Positions 25,815 through 36,859 of a DNA stretch of 64,000 bases are shown piece after piece. Source of the stretch: Pelecanus crispus (lineage: Eukaryota; Chordata; Aves; Pelecaniformes; Pelecanidae); assembly GCF_030463565.1 (NCBI RefSeq), contig NC_134676.1, positions 5,172,001 through 5,236,000 of the forward strand. The letters run 5' to 3'. The notes below the pieces were generated by a model. That model saw nothing but the letters and a program-made list of their open reading frames with translations. It did no database searches and was not told where the DNA came from. Both the position numbers and the translations under genes were made by a program. Every line of letters starts with the position of its first letter. The first letter of the stretch is position 1.

Positions 25815-26380
25815 TGTCTTGGTTTCGGCTGGGATAGAGTTAATTTTCTTCCTAGTAGCAGGCATAGTGCTGTGGTTTGGATTTAGTAGGAGAAGAATGT
25901 TGATAACATGCTGATGTTTTTAGTTGTTGCTCAGTACTGCTTATGCCAGTCAAGGACTTTTCAGCTTCCCATGCTCTGCCAGGGGCACAAGAAACTGGGA
26001 GGGGGCACAGCCAGAAGAGTTGAACCCAACTGGCCCAAAGGGCTATTCCATACCATATGGCATCATGCTCAGTATAGAAACTGGGGAGGAGCTGGCCGGG
26101 GAGCAGCGATCGCTGCTCGGGAACTGTCTGGGTATCGGTCGGCGGGTGGTGAGCAATTGCATTGGGCATCACTTGCTTTGTGTATTACTATTATTATTAT
26201 TATATTGTTACTATTATCATTACTATTTTACTTTATTTCAATTATTAAACTGTTCTTATCTCAACCCAGGAGTGTTTCTCACTCTTACTCCTCCGATTCT
26301 CTCCCCCATCCCACCAGGGTAGGGGCAGCGAGCGAGCGGCTGCGTGGTGCTGAGCTGCTGGCTGGGGCTGAACCACGACA
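25815..26380 (+). mobile_element. Solo LTR 2 of the same avian endogenous retrovirus
   Basis: TGTCTTGGTTTCGGCTGGGA to GGCTGAACCACGACA, flanked by the exact 5-bp duplication atatg (25810-25814 and 26381-26385). It has a perfect 18-bp palindrome at 26101-26118. No internal genes. Confidence 0.94.
26101..26118. repeat. Perfect 18-bp palindrome inside solo LTR 2
   Basis: gagcagcgatcgctgctc equals its own reverse complement. It is perfect also in LTR 4 (54551-54568), with one mismatch in LTR 3 (34933-34950), and decayed in LTR 1 (1377-1394). Confidence 0.9.
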
Positions 26381-26385
26381 ATATG

Positions 26386-29236
26386 GAACTGGGAGTCTTG
26401 GAGATAATTGTGCACATCAGAAGCAACAGGAGCGAACTAGGGAATGCCAGTGGGGCAGTTCATTTGTGTTAAGACTTTTGGATGAAATCTGTTTTACAAG
26501 CCGATGTCATTGTTTTCAAGTGGTTTGGTGTTGTGGGGTTGTTTTGGTTTTCATTTTTTTCGTTTTAATTTATTTTAGAAATGTTAAACACAGTGATATC
26601 TCTTTTGCTCTGTTCTGCTGGCACTGAGAGGGAAGTAGTTCAGGAAAGAGCCCCAGAACTCCTGCCCAGCATAAATGTTTCTTATGAGTCTGATATCACC
26701 TGTGTACCAAAAACAAGAACACAAAAAAAAGAGTGCTTGAAAAAAATTTGTGACTTGAGTAACGTTTATTTGATGTAAAGGGGAAAAAAAGAGAAAAAAG
26801 AACAGTTTCAACAATGAGATATATTAGTCCTTTTAGCAAAGACTGAGTTAAAATGATAATGGGAAAAAGAATGATATGCATATTCTGACTGATATACATG
26901 TCAAATTACCAAATAACTGTTATTTTGCATGGGGTGATGGGAAGAATGAATTCTCTGGATAGTGTGAAACGAAGAATTAATTCTGAATGATGTGCACGGT
27001 CTTCCTAATGGCTGAGACAGCCTTAATCTTTTGTTGTTTTTCTCTTCTGTGCATATGGTTTCTTTACGGTACTGCCAAAATCTCCCTGTTGCTCAGCAAC
27101 AGCATGCTGAAATAGCACCAGTCGGAGGAAATCCACTGATTTACACTGGTCATGAAGTGTGTACTCTTACCCAAGTGCAAATTTTGACATAAGGGTGAAA
27201 GCTAGCTTTTGTAGGTTTGCCTCTCTGGGGCACACATGGTCCTGGGTTGGGAGATGTCAGTTCAGACACCAAGAGAGATCCTTTTCCATCGCAGTTTGAC
27301 AGATGGAGAGGTGCATCCTCTGGACAGAACATGACCTTGTCTAACCCCAATCTGGGCGTCTGTTCAGCATCTCCCCTAGGAACGAGTCCTCATCTGGTCT
27401 TGAGGAGGTTTCCGGCCCCGACTGTAGGTCTGCAGGCACAACACTGTGCCTTTGGCAGAAGTTAGAAGTCCTAAATATCCCCCATACACTGATGTAATAA
27501 TTCTAATAATTTTATTTTCCAGCATCTTCTAGACTACTTACTTAAGAGAGAACCTGTCTTTGGAAGAGCTTAGTGATGATAAATAGAGGAAAACTTATAC
27601 CAAGCTCAAAGAAGTGTAAGTATTTGTTTTAAAAATCAAATCCACACAGTATTATGTAGGTATTTACCAGGTAAAACACAGCAAATTGTACATTTTTATG
27701 AGTGATCTCTGGAGTGTCAGTCATACAGAAATACTGTCAAACATCTGAAAACCTAACACTTCACCAGAAAATACTGCCAGCAGTTCATCCCAAATATTTT
27801 GCAGTCAGATCTTTTTGGTGTTCATAAAAAGACTTTTTTTTCTTTTTCCCCCAACTTCAAAAATAAGTAGTACCACTATTCATAGGCTACTTTTTATTTC
27901 CTCTGCGACAAGAGGAACAGTTTTTGTTCTGCTTTCCCAGGAGCGACATTACTGCACGTAGGCTAATGCCAGCTGAAGGACCTGAGCGTATGGAGTATTT
28001 GTGGTGAAGATGTCAGCTTCATCATGAGATAAAGTATCTCGATGAGCCAGGCAGAAAGGTGGCCGAGTCAACACCCACTGAGGTGACCAGCACTGTTGGG
28101 TGCAAGGTTGGCTCCCTCCTTCCCTACCTGCAGACCTGTGCAGAGGTGGCACAAGGCTGGTCTGCTGCAGAGCTCTGCTACGCCCACCAGTCCTCCAACC
28201 ATCCTCTCCCCATTGCGGTGTGGAGGGAGATGGCAGAGCATTCGGCAGCAGACTGGGACAGTGCTCTGTTTTGCTGCTTGACATTTGTTGGCTGACGGGG
28301 ACGGTGTAGGGAGAGGGGTCAAGAAGATCAGCTCAAATTAGTTCTACTTGTGCACCGACTGAACTGAGCCATTTTATTGCATAGGAAAGGGACAGCAATG
28401 AGTTTGCTGCTGTTCCCTTCTTTGCTAACCCATGACCAAGTTCTAGCATTAAGAAAAACTGTAAGATTAACATAAAATGATGAAACTTTTTTTTTTTTTT
28501 TTTTGTAGAAAAAGATTCTTTTCACTAGCATTTGCTTTCTTGGCCTTGGGTTTAGAGACTTTTCTCTGCAACTGGGTAGGCCTGAAACATTTCTTTCACG
28601 AAATGTTAGAGCCTAGTGCAAAAAAAACATCCAAAACTGGGCCTTATACAACCAACCCCACTGCCATTATTGTGATTTTTACCACAGGTCTTGCAAGTGT
28701 TAGCAGCGCTGCCTGCAATTTATCTGTGTCCGTCTCATGTGTGATTATTGCGAGTGCACATCTCTCTCTACCGGGCTTGAGAGATCCTCCAGGCAGAATT
28801 CTTCACCGCCTATTTTCTACTTAGCAAAGGGTACTGTTTATTCCACTTCTCTGCTACTATGAAGCTCTCTAGGACGTATCCTGTTGCCGTTGTAAGCTGG
28901 TTTTAGCCATTAATTAGGAGTCCCATCAGATGCTGAGAGATGCTCTGCTCTTTATTGCTTTATGTCCGATTGCTGTAACTTGGATTTCACAAACAGATTT
29001 TTTTTTTTTTTCCCCCCCAATTTCTAAGTCATTTCCCCACTGCTTAAAATTCAAGTGTCTTTTCAGGCATAAGTGCTTTCAAATCATTACAACCTGGTCT
29101 TAGGAAAGGTCCTTCCAGCACAGCATGGTCCTATCTAATCAGGATAGAACAAACGAATGTGGTTTAAAAAGTCTCTCCACTCAGAAGGTGACGATTTTTT
29201 TTTTTTGTCTTTTGACTTTGTAGCACACAAATCACG
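26386..29236. other. Intergenic between SLC14A1 3' end and solo LTR 2
   Basis: A/T-rich DNA with homopolymer runs (for example around 28488-28504 and 28999-29011). No exon, RNA gene or repeat family was recognised. Confidence 0.5.
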
Positions 29237-29242
29237 TTTATT
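29237..29242 (-). terminator. SLC14A1: Polyadenylation signal AATAAA of SLC14A1
   Basis: AATAAA on the minus strand, 58 bases after the stop codon, followed by a GT-rich stretch (gtgatttgtgtgct). It would give a 3' UTR under 100 nt. A downstream alternative site cannot be excluded. Confidence 0.6.
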
Positions 29243-29300
29243 GGGGAAACACCTTGCACTCTTGCCTTAAAATCTGCAAAGTATCTCTCTTCTTGGGTCT

Positions 29301-29477
29301 TCATACCTCACAGCAAGACCTCTGATGTTTCTTCATCTTCAGATAATAAGCTCGGTTGGCTTCTGGATAGGTGACTTTGGAGAGCGGTAGCTTGTAGATG
29401 GCAGAGTTGTTTGTGGTTATTAACAGGAAGGTCAGCGCAGACAAGCAAAAAGACCAGGTTCCTGATGGCACCCCAAA
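29301..29477 (-). CDS. SLC14A1: SLC14A1 last coding exon
   Basis: Acceptor tctttgcag, phase 0, 58 residues to TGA. It encodes [19 protein letters not shown] (last helices, with the second-half pore threonine in GTW retained) and the cytoplasmic end [20 protein letters not shown], followed by a short cysteine-containing tail (HQRSCCEV). Confidence 0.95.
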   Translation of the reverse strand, partial: FGVPSGTWSFCLSALTFLLITTNNSAIYKLPLSKVTYPEANRAYYLKMKKHQRSCCEV

Positions 29478-32400
29478 CTGCAAAGAAAAATACAGAGCAC
29501 CAATTTACTATGTGTCTTTTTTTCATTTGATCCCCCAGCCCTTGAACAAAACTCAGAGCCAGGCAGCTTGGAACAAGCTTTCTCAAGGAAGACTTGACTT
29601 GGTTTTGCATGGAGCCTCTCCCTGGGGTGGCAGGATTTCTTTATGAGATCTTGACATTGTGCATTAACCTGCAACATCTACCAGCTCTGGTGGGAAGGCT
29701 GCCTCCTCTTTGTACATCTGCAGTGGTCTTGGATGGAGATGAGAGGAGTGGATGCAGATGAGACAGGAGTGGGTACCAGATGCATTCAGCTTTTCCCTGG
29801 GCTGTTGTACTGGCTGCCTTTTGGCACTTGGGCAAAGCAATTAAACCAAATTTGAGGTTTCTTTACATATGCGGAGGGCACTTTTCTCAGTTGCTTCAGG
29901 CACAAAATATAGACATATAATTATCTCAGAGGTGTTGAGGGCTGAGCTGTGGAAGTTCATGCAAGCTCCGAGGATGAAAAGTGGTATGTGATGATTGTAA
30001 GTGGCCTGTTTCAGTGGGAACCACAGCAAACCCCTGGGCAGATAGTGTCCCCTCTCCCGGATCAGTTCTGCCTTTGAGTCTTGGTGTCTTGCTTGACAGG
30101 CCAGGAAAATATACAATGTTCAAATCTGCTGTTGGAAGCAAGACCTTAGCTGATACACTACTTACCACAGACAACATGTTAGTCACTGTTGCTCCCAGAT
30201 AGGCACTGAAGAGTGCTGTGAAAAAGAAAGTTCCTGGTGAGTTCAGTTGCTCTAGGAGGAAACCAGCAAGGACGAACATCTCTCACACTGCCTTGGGTAG
30301 CTCAGCCAATATTTGTGATCATGCCTGGACAGCCCCCTCTTGAAGCTCTTTCCTTTGCACTGTGTCCCCTCCCACCCGGAGCTCATGAAAAGGGCAAAAC
30401 AAAAAAAAAGAAATGGAGTGATGAAAAGTATGACTATAGAAACAGAGGCTTTTGAAAAGTGCAGTGATGTGGAAAGTATGTAGCTTGATGGATGGGGTTA
30501 AATAGGAAAATAACCTTTCCACCCCCATCTCTCCTGCCTCTAGGGCTAGAAGGTGGGTCAATGAGATACAAAGCTAAATCTTTTTTATATGAGCACTGAA
30601 TGAGCAATAGTTTAACTCCCAGCTCACTGTGATATTGAAATTTCATATGGAATTGCCTTATAAATAATTCTTCAATCATTCTGCGTTGCCTAGCTCATGC
30701 CTTTGGTATCCATTTCAACAGACTGGGGAAACTGTGCTGTCTAACTCCAGGTGCAGACAGATCCTGAGCTCCAGTTTTCTCAAACTTTAGATATGTCCTT
30801 CTCCAAAGAAGGAATTTGAGCTAGTATCTATGATTGGAAAAACAAATATGATTCACCCACCAATGTCGAACAAACACAATTAAAGCCTCAAAACTAAGCA
30901 TCTAATTTCAGAGGCCTTAGTTAATCAGCATCCACTGATCACATCTCTTGTTTTACACACAACTCTTGGCTGAAAGCGAAAGCCCTGCTTTTATTTTGTC
31001 AGGGTATGTTAGAGCAATGGCTCGAACATCCGGCTCCATCATTTGTCAGTCTCGCCTAAGTCCATCTGCTTGTCTAGAGGTGGCCATCTGGCTTCAGCCC
31101 ACCTCCAGTATAAATGCATCTTGTCTCACTTCAAAAGGAAACATGGCAGTAGTGAAAATCCGCAGGGTACGTACCACAGGCCATTGCCAGCAAATGTGTC
31201 TGCCAGGTGAAAGCGTAGAACATGCCTCCGATCGCAGTGCATGAGAGGGAGCTGTTGTAGCCCCACAGGCCGGAGCGGATTTTGCTAAAAGGTGTTGCTA
31301 AGCTCAGTGCTGCAAAATAAGTCAAAGATGTGTCATTCCTTGGCCGAAGAGATAAAAGCAGCTAGAAATGGCACGGATTCAACTTTTTAGGGCTCTGGCC
31401 TGCCTAGGTACACCGAGTTCCTATTTGTAGTCATGTTGCTACGGTCTAAGACTAAAGCCTCTTTAATCTAATGCAATCAATTTCCCTGGTGCTGCCGAGC
31501 TGAATTTGGCCATACAATCTCAGCAGAAGATATATGAGTGAACGAGCGTACATGTGAACTCTAAATGCATCCCTGAGGCCTGCCCATTCAGACTGATGGC
31601 TATGGCTTTTATTAAGCTGCTCCTAAAACCATCAGAATATATACAGAAATGAAGTATTTCATGATAAGAATTCATTTCAGCCAGAAATACTCTCTCTTCT
31701 GAAGATTTCCACCATCATAAAATGAGGTAAGAGAATGGGGAAGTCAATCAAAAGAATTCTTAAAACAGAAGTGTATATATGTTTGTTTTTTTTTTTTTTT
31801 TCCAAACAGTCACTCTCCAATGGAAGAAACATTTGTGACTGTAAATGCTTCACTCATTGCAGTTCCTATTTTGTTCTCCATGCTTTTATATAAATCTGTG
31901 CCACAAGTCAAATCCTTACCTGCCAGCATCCCCACTGCTGATCCAATTGCTGCATGCAGACAAATGAGCGGAGAAGAGATAAATGAAGCAATTAGGAAAA
32001 TTCCCCCAGTCCAGGGGTTATTGCAGCCATAAACCTGACCCACCCCGACTGGAATGGATTGCAGGAGCTGCAGGAATTTAAAAAAAAAAAAAAAGACAAT
32101 TTGTTATTGGCTTTGTAATTTTTTTTTTTTTTTTTTTTAACCTATTTCTCTTGGCCAGGTTTGTGTTCGGCATTTGTTGGATGCAGTCTCTCTTTCTGGA
32201 CTGTAAGTGGAAAGTCTGAACACTTCTCAGGAGGCAGCAGGGCATTTCCACAGGGTTTCCCCTTTGATGAAAATGAGACATGCCTTGTTCCCTAGCCATG
32301 AGATCCTCTGCCGGGTTTTTGCTCTAATATCAAAGGTAAATGTCTTTTGTGAAAGGGCTAGGAAGGATTTGCTCATCATCTTTACACGTGCTGCTGACTT

Positions 32401-35400
32401 GGCCGTCTTTACATGCTGTTACAGAGCATGACAGCAAATCTAGGAAATGGAAGTGTTCAGGTAGATGATGCCTTTGAGAAGATATTCGCCTCTGAGTGGG
32501 CGGATCTGAGGATGAAAAGGCCAATAATGGCTTGGTCAGAATTACAAGACTTTACTCAGGTAAGGCTATGTCCCTGATGTGTTTATATACCTGAAACTCC
32601 CTTGGGATTCACTAGGAATATGAATGAGAGTTGCTGGGTTGGTGGGACAGAGCCCAACTTGGTTACAGCTTAGAGATGGTTTTAAGATGCTTTTTGTCAA
32701 AAGTGTTGTGTTCCTCCATGCAGCACAGTCCATTTATGGTCCCCATAAAATTATGCACCATGGTAAACACTCTTTTAGAAAATGTCACTTGTATGGATTG
32801 CTATTTAGTGTCAATTAACTTCCTTTTCTTAATCACTCCCTGGGAACCCCTCAAAACAGTCCACTGAGCCTTAGGGGAAAGCTATTACTCTAGTATCTGT
32901 GTTGTTTACCATGCTATGCAGAATAATAATTTTTTTTTTTTTTTGAAAGGTCACACTTGAATACTAACTAAAAATACATGAACATGTGCCTGCACCCAAG
33001 TTTGTAACCATTCTTCCACAGTAATACCTGCTTGCTCATTTCTAATCAGAAAGATGCGATTTTTAAAAACACAGCACTCTACATGGAAAACTAAAATTAA
33101 CCTCTGAGTTAACTGGTAGTCCCAGCACAACCTTATCTATGGGGCGCTGATCAGTATATGCACAGTAATGGGTAATTAGATTCTAGGGGCCCTTTGAAGA
33201 TTATAATTTAGATCCAACTGTAAATGAAAGATACCAGATACCAAAAAGATTCTTATTTTCAAGCTATCAAAAATGTCAATTCCTAGAGTAAACCTTTATG
33301 TTTTGGATAATAGCTAATAAATTTTGTATAACTTTTGTATTGCCAGGCCGTAACGCAGAACGTAAAGGAAGATCGCATGATTCTAGAGTGGTTTTCTTTG
33401 TAAATGGAGAAGGCTGTTGTCTTTCGGGCATCCTACCATTGGCACTTCAGCATACGTCCAGGTGATGTTTGGTGTTGCTGTTGCAGGCTGAATGACAGTT
33501 GTAGGGAAGAAGAGGTTATAGGGTCCTGATGCAGCCAGGTAGAGGGTCAAGGCCAAGTTGAAAGGCAAGGACAAAACAGGCAGATCCCACTTACAGAAGA
33601 CAGAGCCTAAAGCACTGGTGAAAACAGGGCTGAAAGAAGAACAAAATGGTCTCACTGGGAGCTTGTCGGCTGGGGAAAAAAAAAACAAACCAAACCACCC
33701 AACAAAAAAAACAACTGCAGGAAATTCACTCGATCTTTTTTTTTAAAAAAACTGTTTAATTTCCTCGGTCTTTCTGACAAAATCAGAGACATTCTAGGGT
33801 CACTTGGTAAATTTCCAGTTAGCAATGTGCAGATTCCTGTAATGTTATGCAATATACGGGGTGAATTTGGTGACCATGAAGGAGCCATGATCCCCCACTT
33901 GTGTGGAGGATCCAGTGATTTAATGGAGTTATTCCACAGCTCAGTCTCAGTGTTTACTTTTTTTTTTTTTAAAAGTACTTGAAGTGGACTGAGTTTAGGA
34001 CACCCGTGCCAGTTCTGAGTGAACTGTGAAGGTGGCTGTGTGTCCTTGTTCAAGCTTATGGATCAGAAGTAAAGGCTGACATCAAAGTTGTGCTTATTAA
34101 AGTGAGTATAACACTACATGAGCTTCAGGCAGACAGGTGATATGCATGGTTTACCCATCTCCACCTAGACATCTGGGGGCAAAAGACCAGCTTTTAAAAT
34201 TTTCTGTCCAAATACCTGGCAGATTATGGTGTCATATATGAATAAAGTATTATTATTATTAGTTGTTTGTTTTCATTAGCATCAACCATCATGTCTCGGA
34301 ACCACTGAACGGCTTCTGTGCCTGGAGATGTAAATTTTCATGACATTTTTATATGGTGGCTTAAACAGATGAAACACTTGTGGTTGATGGTGGTAGGGAA
34401 TGGTTAAAATAATGTTCCTCTTGAGATAAAAGTGAATTGATGCATTGCAGCAATATGGCTGACATTTAGGGCATTGGATTACATATGATCAGCCATTGAT
34501 TTTCCTTTTCCCCATTGGGTTTATTTGTGATTATGTGGGTATTTTATTTGTTTTGGGATTACATTTAAGTTTAAAAGTGCAAATAATGATACAGATTTAG
34601 TAGCACGTATGTACCAGTTGTGTTTCTTCCCCATTGTAGTCTGTACAGTTGTCCTGGTTTCGGCTGGGATAGAGTTAATTTTCTTCCTAGCAGCAGGCAC
34701 AGTGCTGTGGTTTGGATTTAGTAGGAGAAGAATGTTGATAACACAATGATGGTTTAGTTGTTGCTGAGTACTGCTTATGCCAGTCAAGGACTTTTCAGCT
34801 TCCCATGCTCTGCCAGGTACACAAGAAACTGGGAGGGGGCACAGCCAGAATAGTTGACCCAAACCGGCCAAAGGGCTATTCCATACCATATGACGTCATG
34901 TTCAGTATAGAAACTGGGGGGGGTTGGCCGGGGAGCTGCGATCGCTGCTCGGGAACTGGCTGGGTATCAGTCGGCGGGTGGTGAGCAATTGCATTGGGCA
35001 TCACTTGCTTTGTATATTGTTATTATTATACTGTTACTATTATCATTACTATTTTACTTTATTTCAATTATTAAGCTGTTCTTATCTCACCCCAGGAGTG
35101 TTTCTCACTCTTACTCCTCTGATTCTCTCCCCCATCCCATCAGGACAGGGGCAGTGAGCGAGCGGCTGCGTGGTGCTGAGTTGCTGGCTGGGGCTAAACC
35201 ACGACAACAGTGCATAAAAATACAAGAGCTCAGTCTTAGTGTGGGGACACTGGGACTGGAATAAGAAGCAGAGGAGCCATCAGACTTACCACGTCATGGA
35301 CACCAGTGCTACCGGCAACAGAAGCCACCAGTAGTAGTCTCCCTTAGCAGAGAAGACGGCTATGAGCAATCCCACCAAGATCCCGTTATAGCCATACAGG

Positions 35401-36834
35401 CCTGCTGCAATGGCTGATCTGTGTAAAAGAAAACCATCTTGAAATCTTCTCCCCTGGAGGGTGCTTTGCTCGCATCACCCCCTCCCTCCCCATGCAGTTG
35501 TGACTCTGTGTGATGATGACCTGCCAAGGCTCATGCAACGACCTTCAATTTCACATGCTTGAGTCCCGTGTCCTTTCGGCCCCAGCTACCCCTTCTGCAG
35601 TTACATCCAGTGTCCCTTTGCATCAGATGCGGCTGGTGGGAACATCTGTCTGGTCCTACCAGACCGGATACATAGCCAGCAAAAGCTAGATACATGCTTT
35701 TCATCCATGTCGCTTGCTTAACACATCAGTCAGCATTGACGTGACAGTCTGGTTTTGAAGGGGAAAAAGATGGGCTTACCTGTCCTGACCCAGAATAAGT
35801 GCTGTTAAAGTTGAGACAACTGTTCCTAAACAGCCTGTGAGTGTCCACCATGGGTTCTGCACCAGGAGACCAGCAACTACAATAAGCCCACTGAGGGGAT
35901 TGTTGACAAACATCACCTGGGATATCCCACGCAGCACCCAGTCAATAAACTGGATCATGAGAGGTTTATCTGGAAGAGATCAAATTAAATTAATAATAAT
36001 AAAAAACCCCAAAGGGTGCAGATGATATCGATTCGGGATGGTGTTTTTGAAACTCGGGAAGAGTTTTGGCAGTGCAACTTGGCAGCACGACTGAAACAAT
36101 GAATCAACAAGCCTGTAAAACCTGACTGGGATTTATTATGTTCTATACTGAAGTCTTACAGCTGGAAAACTGAGATGAACAGTGTGGTTCCCAGAGTCCC
36201 CTGTTATAAAGTACCGTGGACCAGTTTCATATGAACCGGCTAATTTATGATGTCTGTGCCTCAGATGGCAAATCGTGTGTGTATCCCACTGCTGATTTAT
36301 TACGGGGACCAAACACACCTACCTATGTGTAATTTAACTTCACAGTGGCATTAGGCTTGACAGAAACTGCTCAGCTGAAAGGACAGGGAGCCTTATGAAG
36401 AATGGCAGAGCACAGAATAACCATCCCGGGTTATGTTCTGTGGGGCTAAATTCACTTTGTACATGACATGTTGGAGGTAAATGTCATCTCAGTCATCCTC
36501 AAGATTTAAGCAATATGTGGATCTCCGCACAAAGCTGATTTTTTCCTACAAAATGGAAATAAATCAGAGCAGAGGTAGTTTCTGTAATACTTCAACTTGA
36601 ATCATGTTACTGAGGAGTTAGTTATTACTCCTTTGATGCAATTTTTCTTTGGAATCCCCTAATTAGTCATGATGAAGTAGCTTTACCTTTTAGCCAGGCT
36701 CCAAATTCCTTCATGTCTCCAGTGATGTACCCAACAGCTCTGCAGACTCTCTTCCCAGCTTTGGTCAGTGGATTCTGCTTTATTTGCTTTCTTTCCCCCT
36801 TGGTTTCTATCTTGACATCAACACTATTTTCCAT
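29301..36834 (-). CDS. SLC14A1: SLC14A1-like urea transporter (UT-B), complete coding region in 8 exons
   Basis: Facilitative urea channel of the plasma membrane. Family members have two homologous halves, each with five membrane helices. Eight coding exons (148, 190, 129, 193, 148, 135, 50 and 177 nt) join in phase to 1,170 nt, 389 residues plus stop, the length I recall for human UT-B. Diagnostic motifs are [10 protein letters not shown] near the N-terminus, [86 protein letters not shown] and [16 protein letters not shown]. The start ATG follows an in-frame TGA. The sequon PNITW matches the UT-B glycosylation site. Position directly upstream of SIGLEC15 supports SLC14A1 rather than SLC14A2. 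Several first-half pore motifs depart from the family pattern (see findings). A TATA promoter and untranslated first exon are proposed at about 42.7 kb. Confidence 0.93.
30166..30215 (-). CDS. SLC14A1: SLC14A1 50-nt exon
   Basis: Acceptor ttttcacag and donor gtaagt. It encodes [17 protein letters not shown], matching human ALFTAYLGVGMANFMAEV. Same length and phase as the exon at 58176-58225 in the paralog. Confidence 0.93.
31175..31309 (-). CDS. SLC14A1: SLC14A1 135-nt exon (GLWGYNSSL motif)
   Basis: Acceptor ttttgcag and donor gtacgt, phases 1/1. It encodes [19 protein letters not shown], then [18 protein letters not shown] and THLLAMAC, the second-half signature of urea transporters. Confidence 0.95.
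31920..32067 (-). CDS. SLC14A1: SLC14A1 148-nt exon (NPWTGG motif)
   Basis: Acceptor cctgcag, donor gtaagg. It encodes [35 protein letters not shown] and [14 protein letters not shown]. By eye 44 of 49 residues equal the paralogous exon at 61469-61616. Confidence 0.96.
33437..33629 (-). CDS. SLC14A1: SLC14A1 193-nt exon (first-half pore helix region)
   Basis: Acceptor tctttcag, donor gtagga. It encodes [45 protein letters not shown] and [12 protein letters not shown]. Human UT-B has [11 protein letters not shown] and [10 protein letters not shown] at the matching positions, so the first-half constriction threonine is serine here and two residues of HYNPFF are changed (PYNLFF). Confidence 0.94.
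34650..35206 (+). mobile_element. Solo LTR 3, inside an SLC14A1 intron
   Basis: TGTCCTGGTTTCGGCTGGGA to GGGGCTAAACCACGACA, flanked by the exact duplication acagt (34645-34649 and 35207-35211). It lies antisense to SLC14A1 between the 193-nt and 129-nt exons, with the copy of the duplication ending 78 bp before the donor of the 129-nt exon. Confidence 0.94.
35290..35418 (-). CDS. SLC14A1: SLC14A1 129-nt exon (GLYGYN motif)
   Basis: Acceptor ttacacag, donor gtaagt, starting with one base and ending with two. It encodes [20 protein letters not shown], then [20 protein letters not shown] and MT. Human reads GLYGYNATLVG, so the AT pair is GI here. Confidence 0.95.
35780..35969 (-). CDS. SLC14A1: SLC14A1 190-nt exon (first membrane helices)
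   Basis: Acceptor ctcttccag, donor gtaagc. It encodes [38 protein letters not shown] and [20 protein letters not shown]. It contains the conserved glutamine and phenylalanine region that lines the outer vestibule in the family. Confidence 0.96.
36687..36834 (-). CDS. SLC14A1: SLC14A1 first coding exon
   Basis: ATG at 36834 is the first ATG after an in-frame TGA just upstream. It encodes 49 residues, a hydrophilic charged N-terminus ending [18 protein letters not shown] (human KALGYVTGDMKELANQLK), then donor gtaaag. A T-rich tract and acceptor-like ccaaag lie about 16-25 bases upstream of the ATG, so the exon probably begins near 36850 with a short untranslated part. Confidence 0.93.
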
Positions 36835-36859
36835 GTTGATGTTCTGACCCTTTGGTAAA

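Noticed and set aside
25908-26627. Forward frame of 239 codons
   Set aside because: Runs through solo LTR 2 and its AT-rich tract (isoleucine/leucine/tyrosine run); an LTR is non-coding here.
36141-36320. Possible additional SLC14A1 exon between the first two coding exons
   Set aside because: Exons 36687-36834 and 35780-35969 join directly in phase to give the conserved KDKP-type sequence, leaving no room for another exon.
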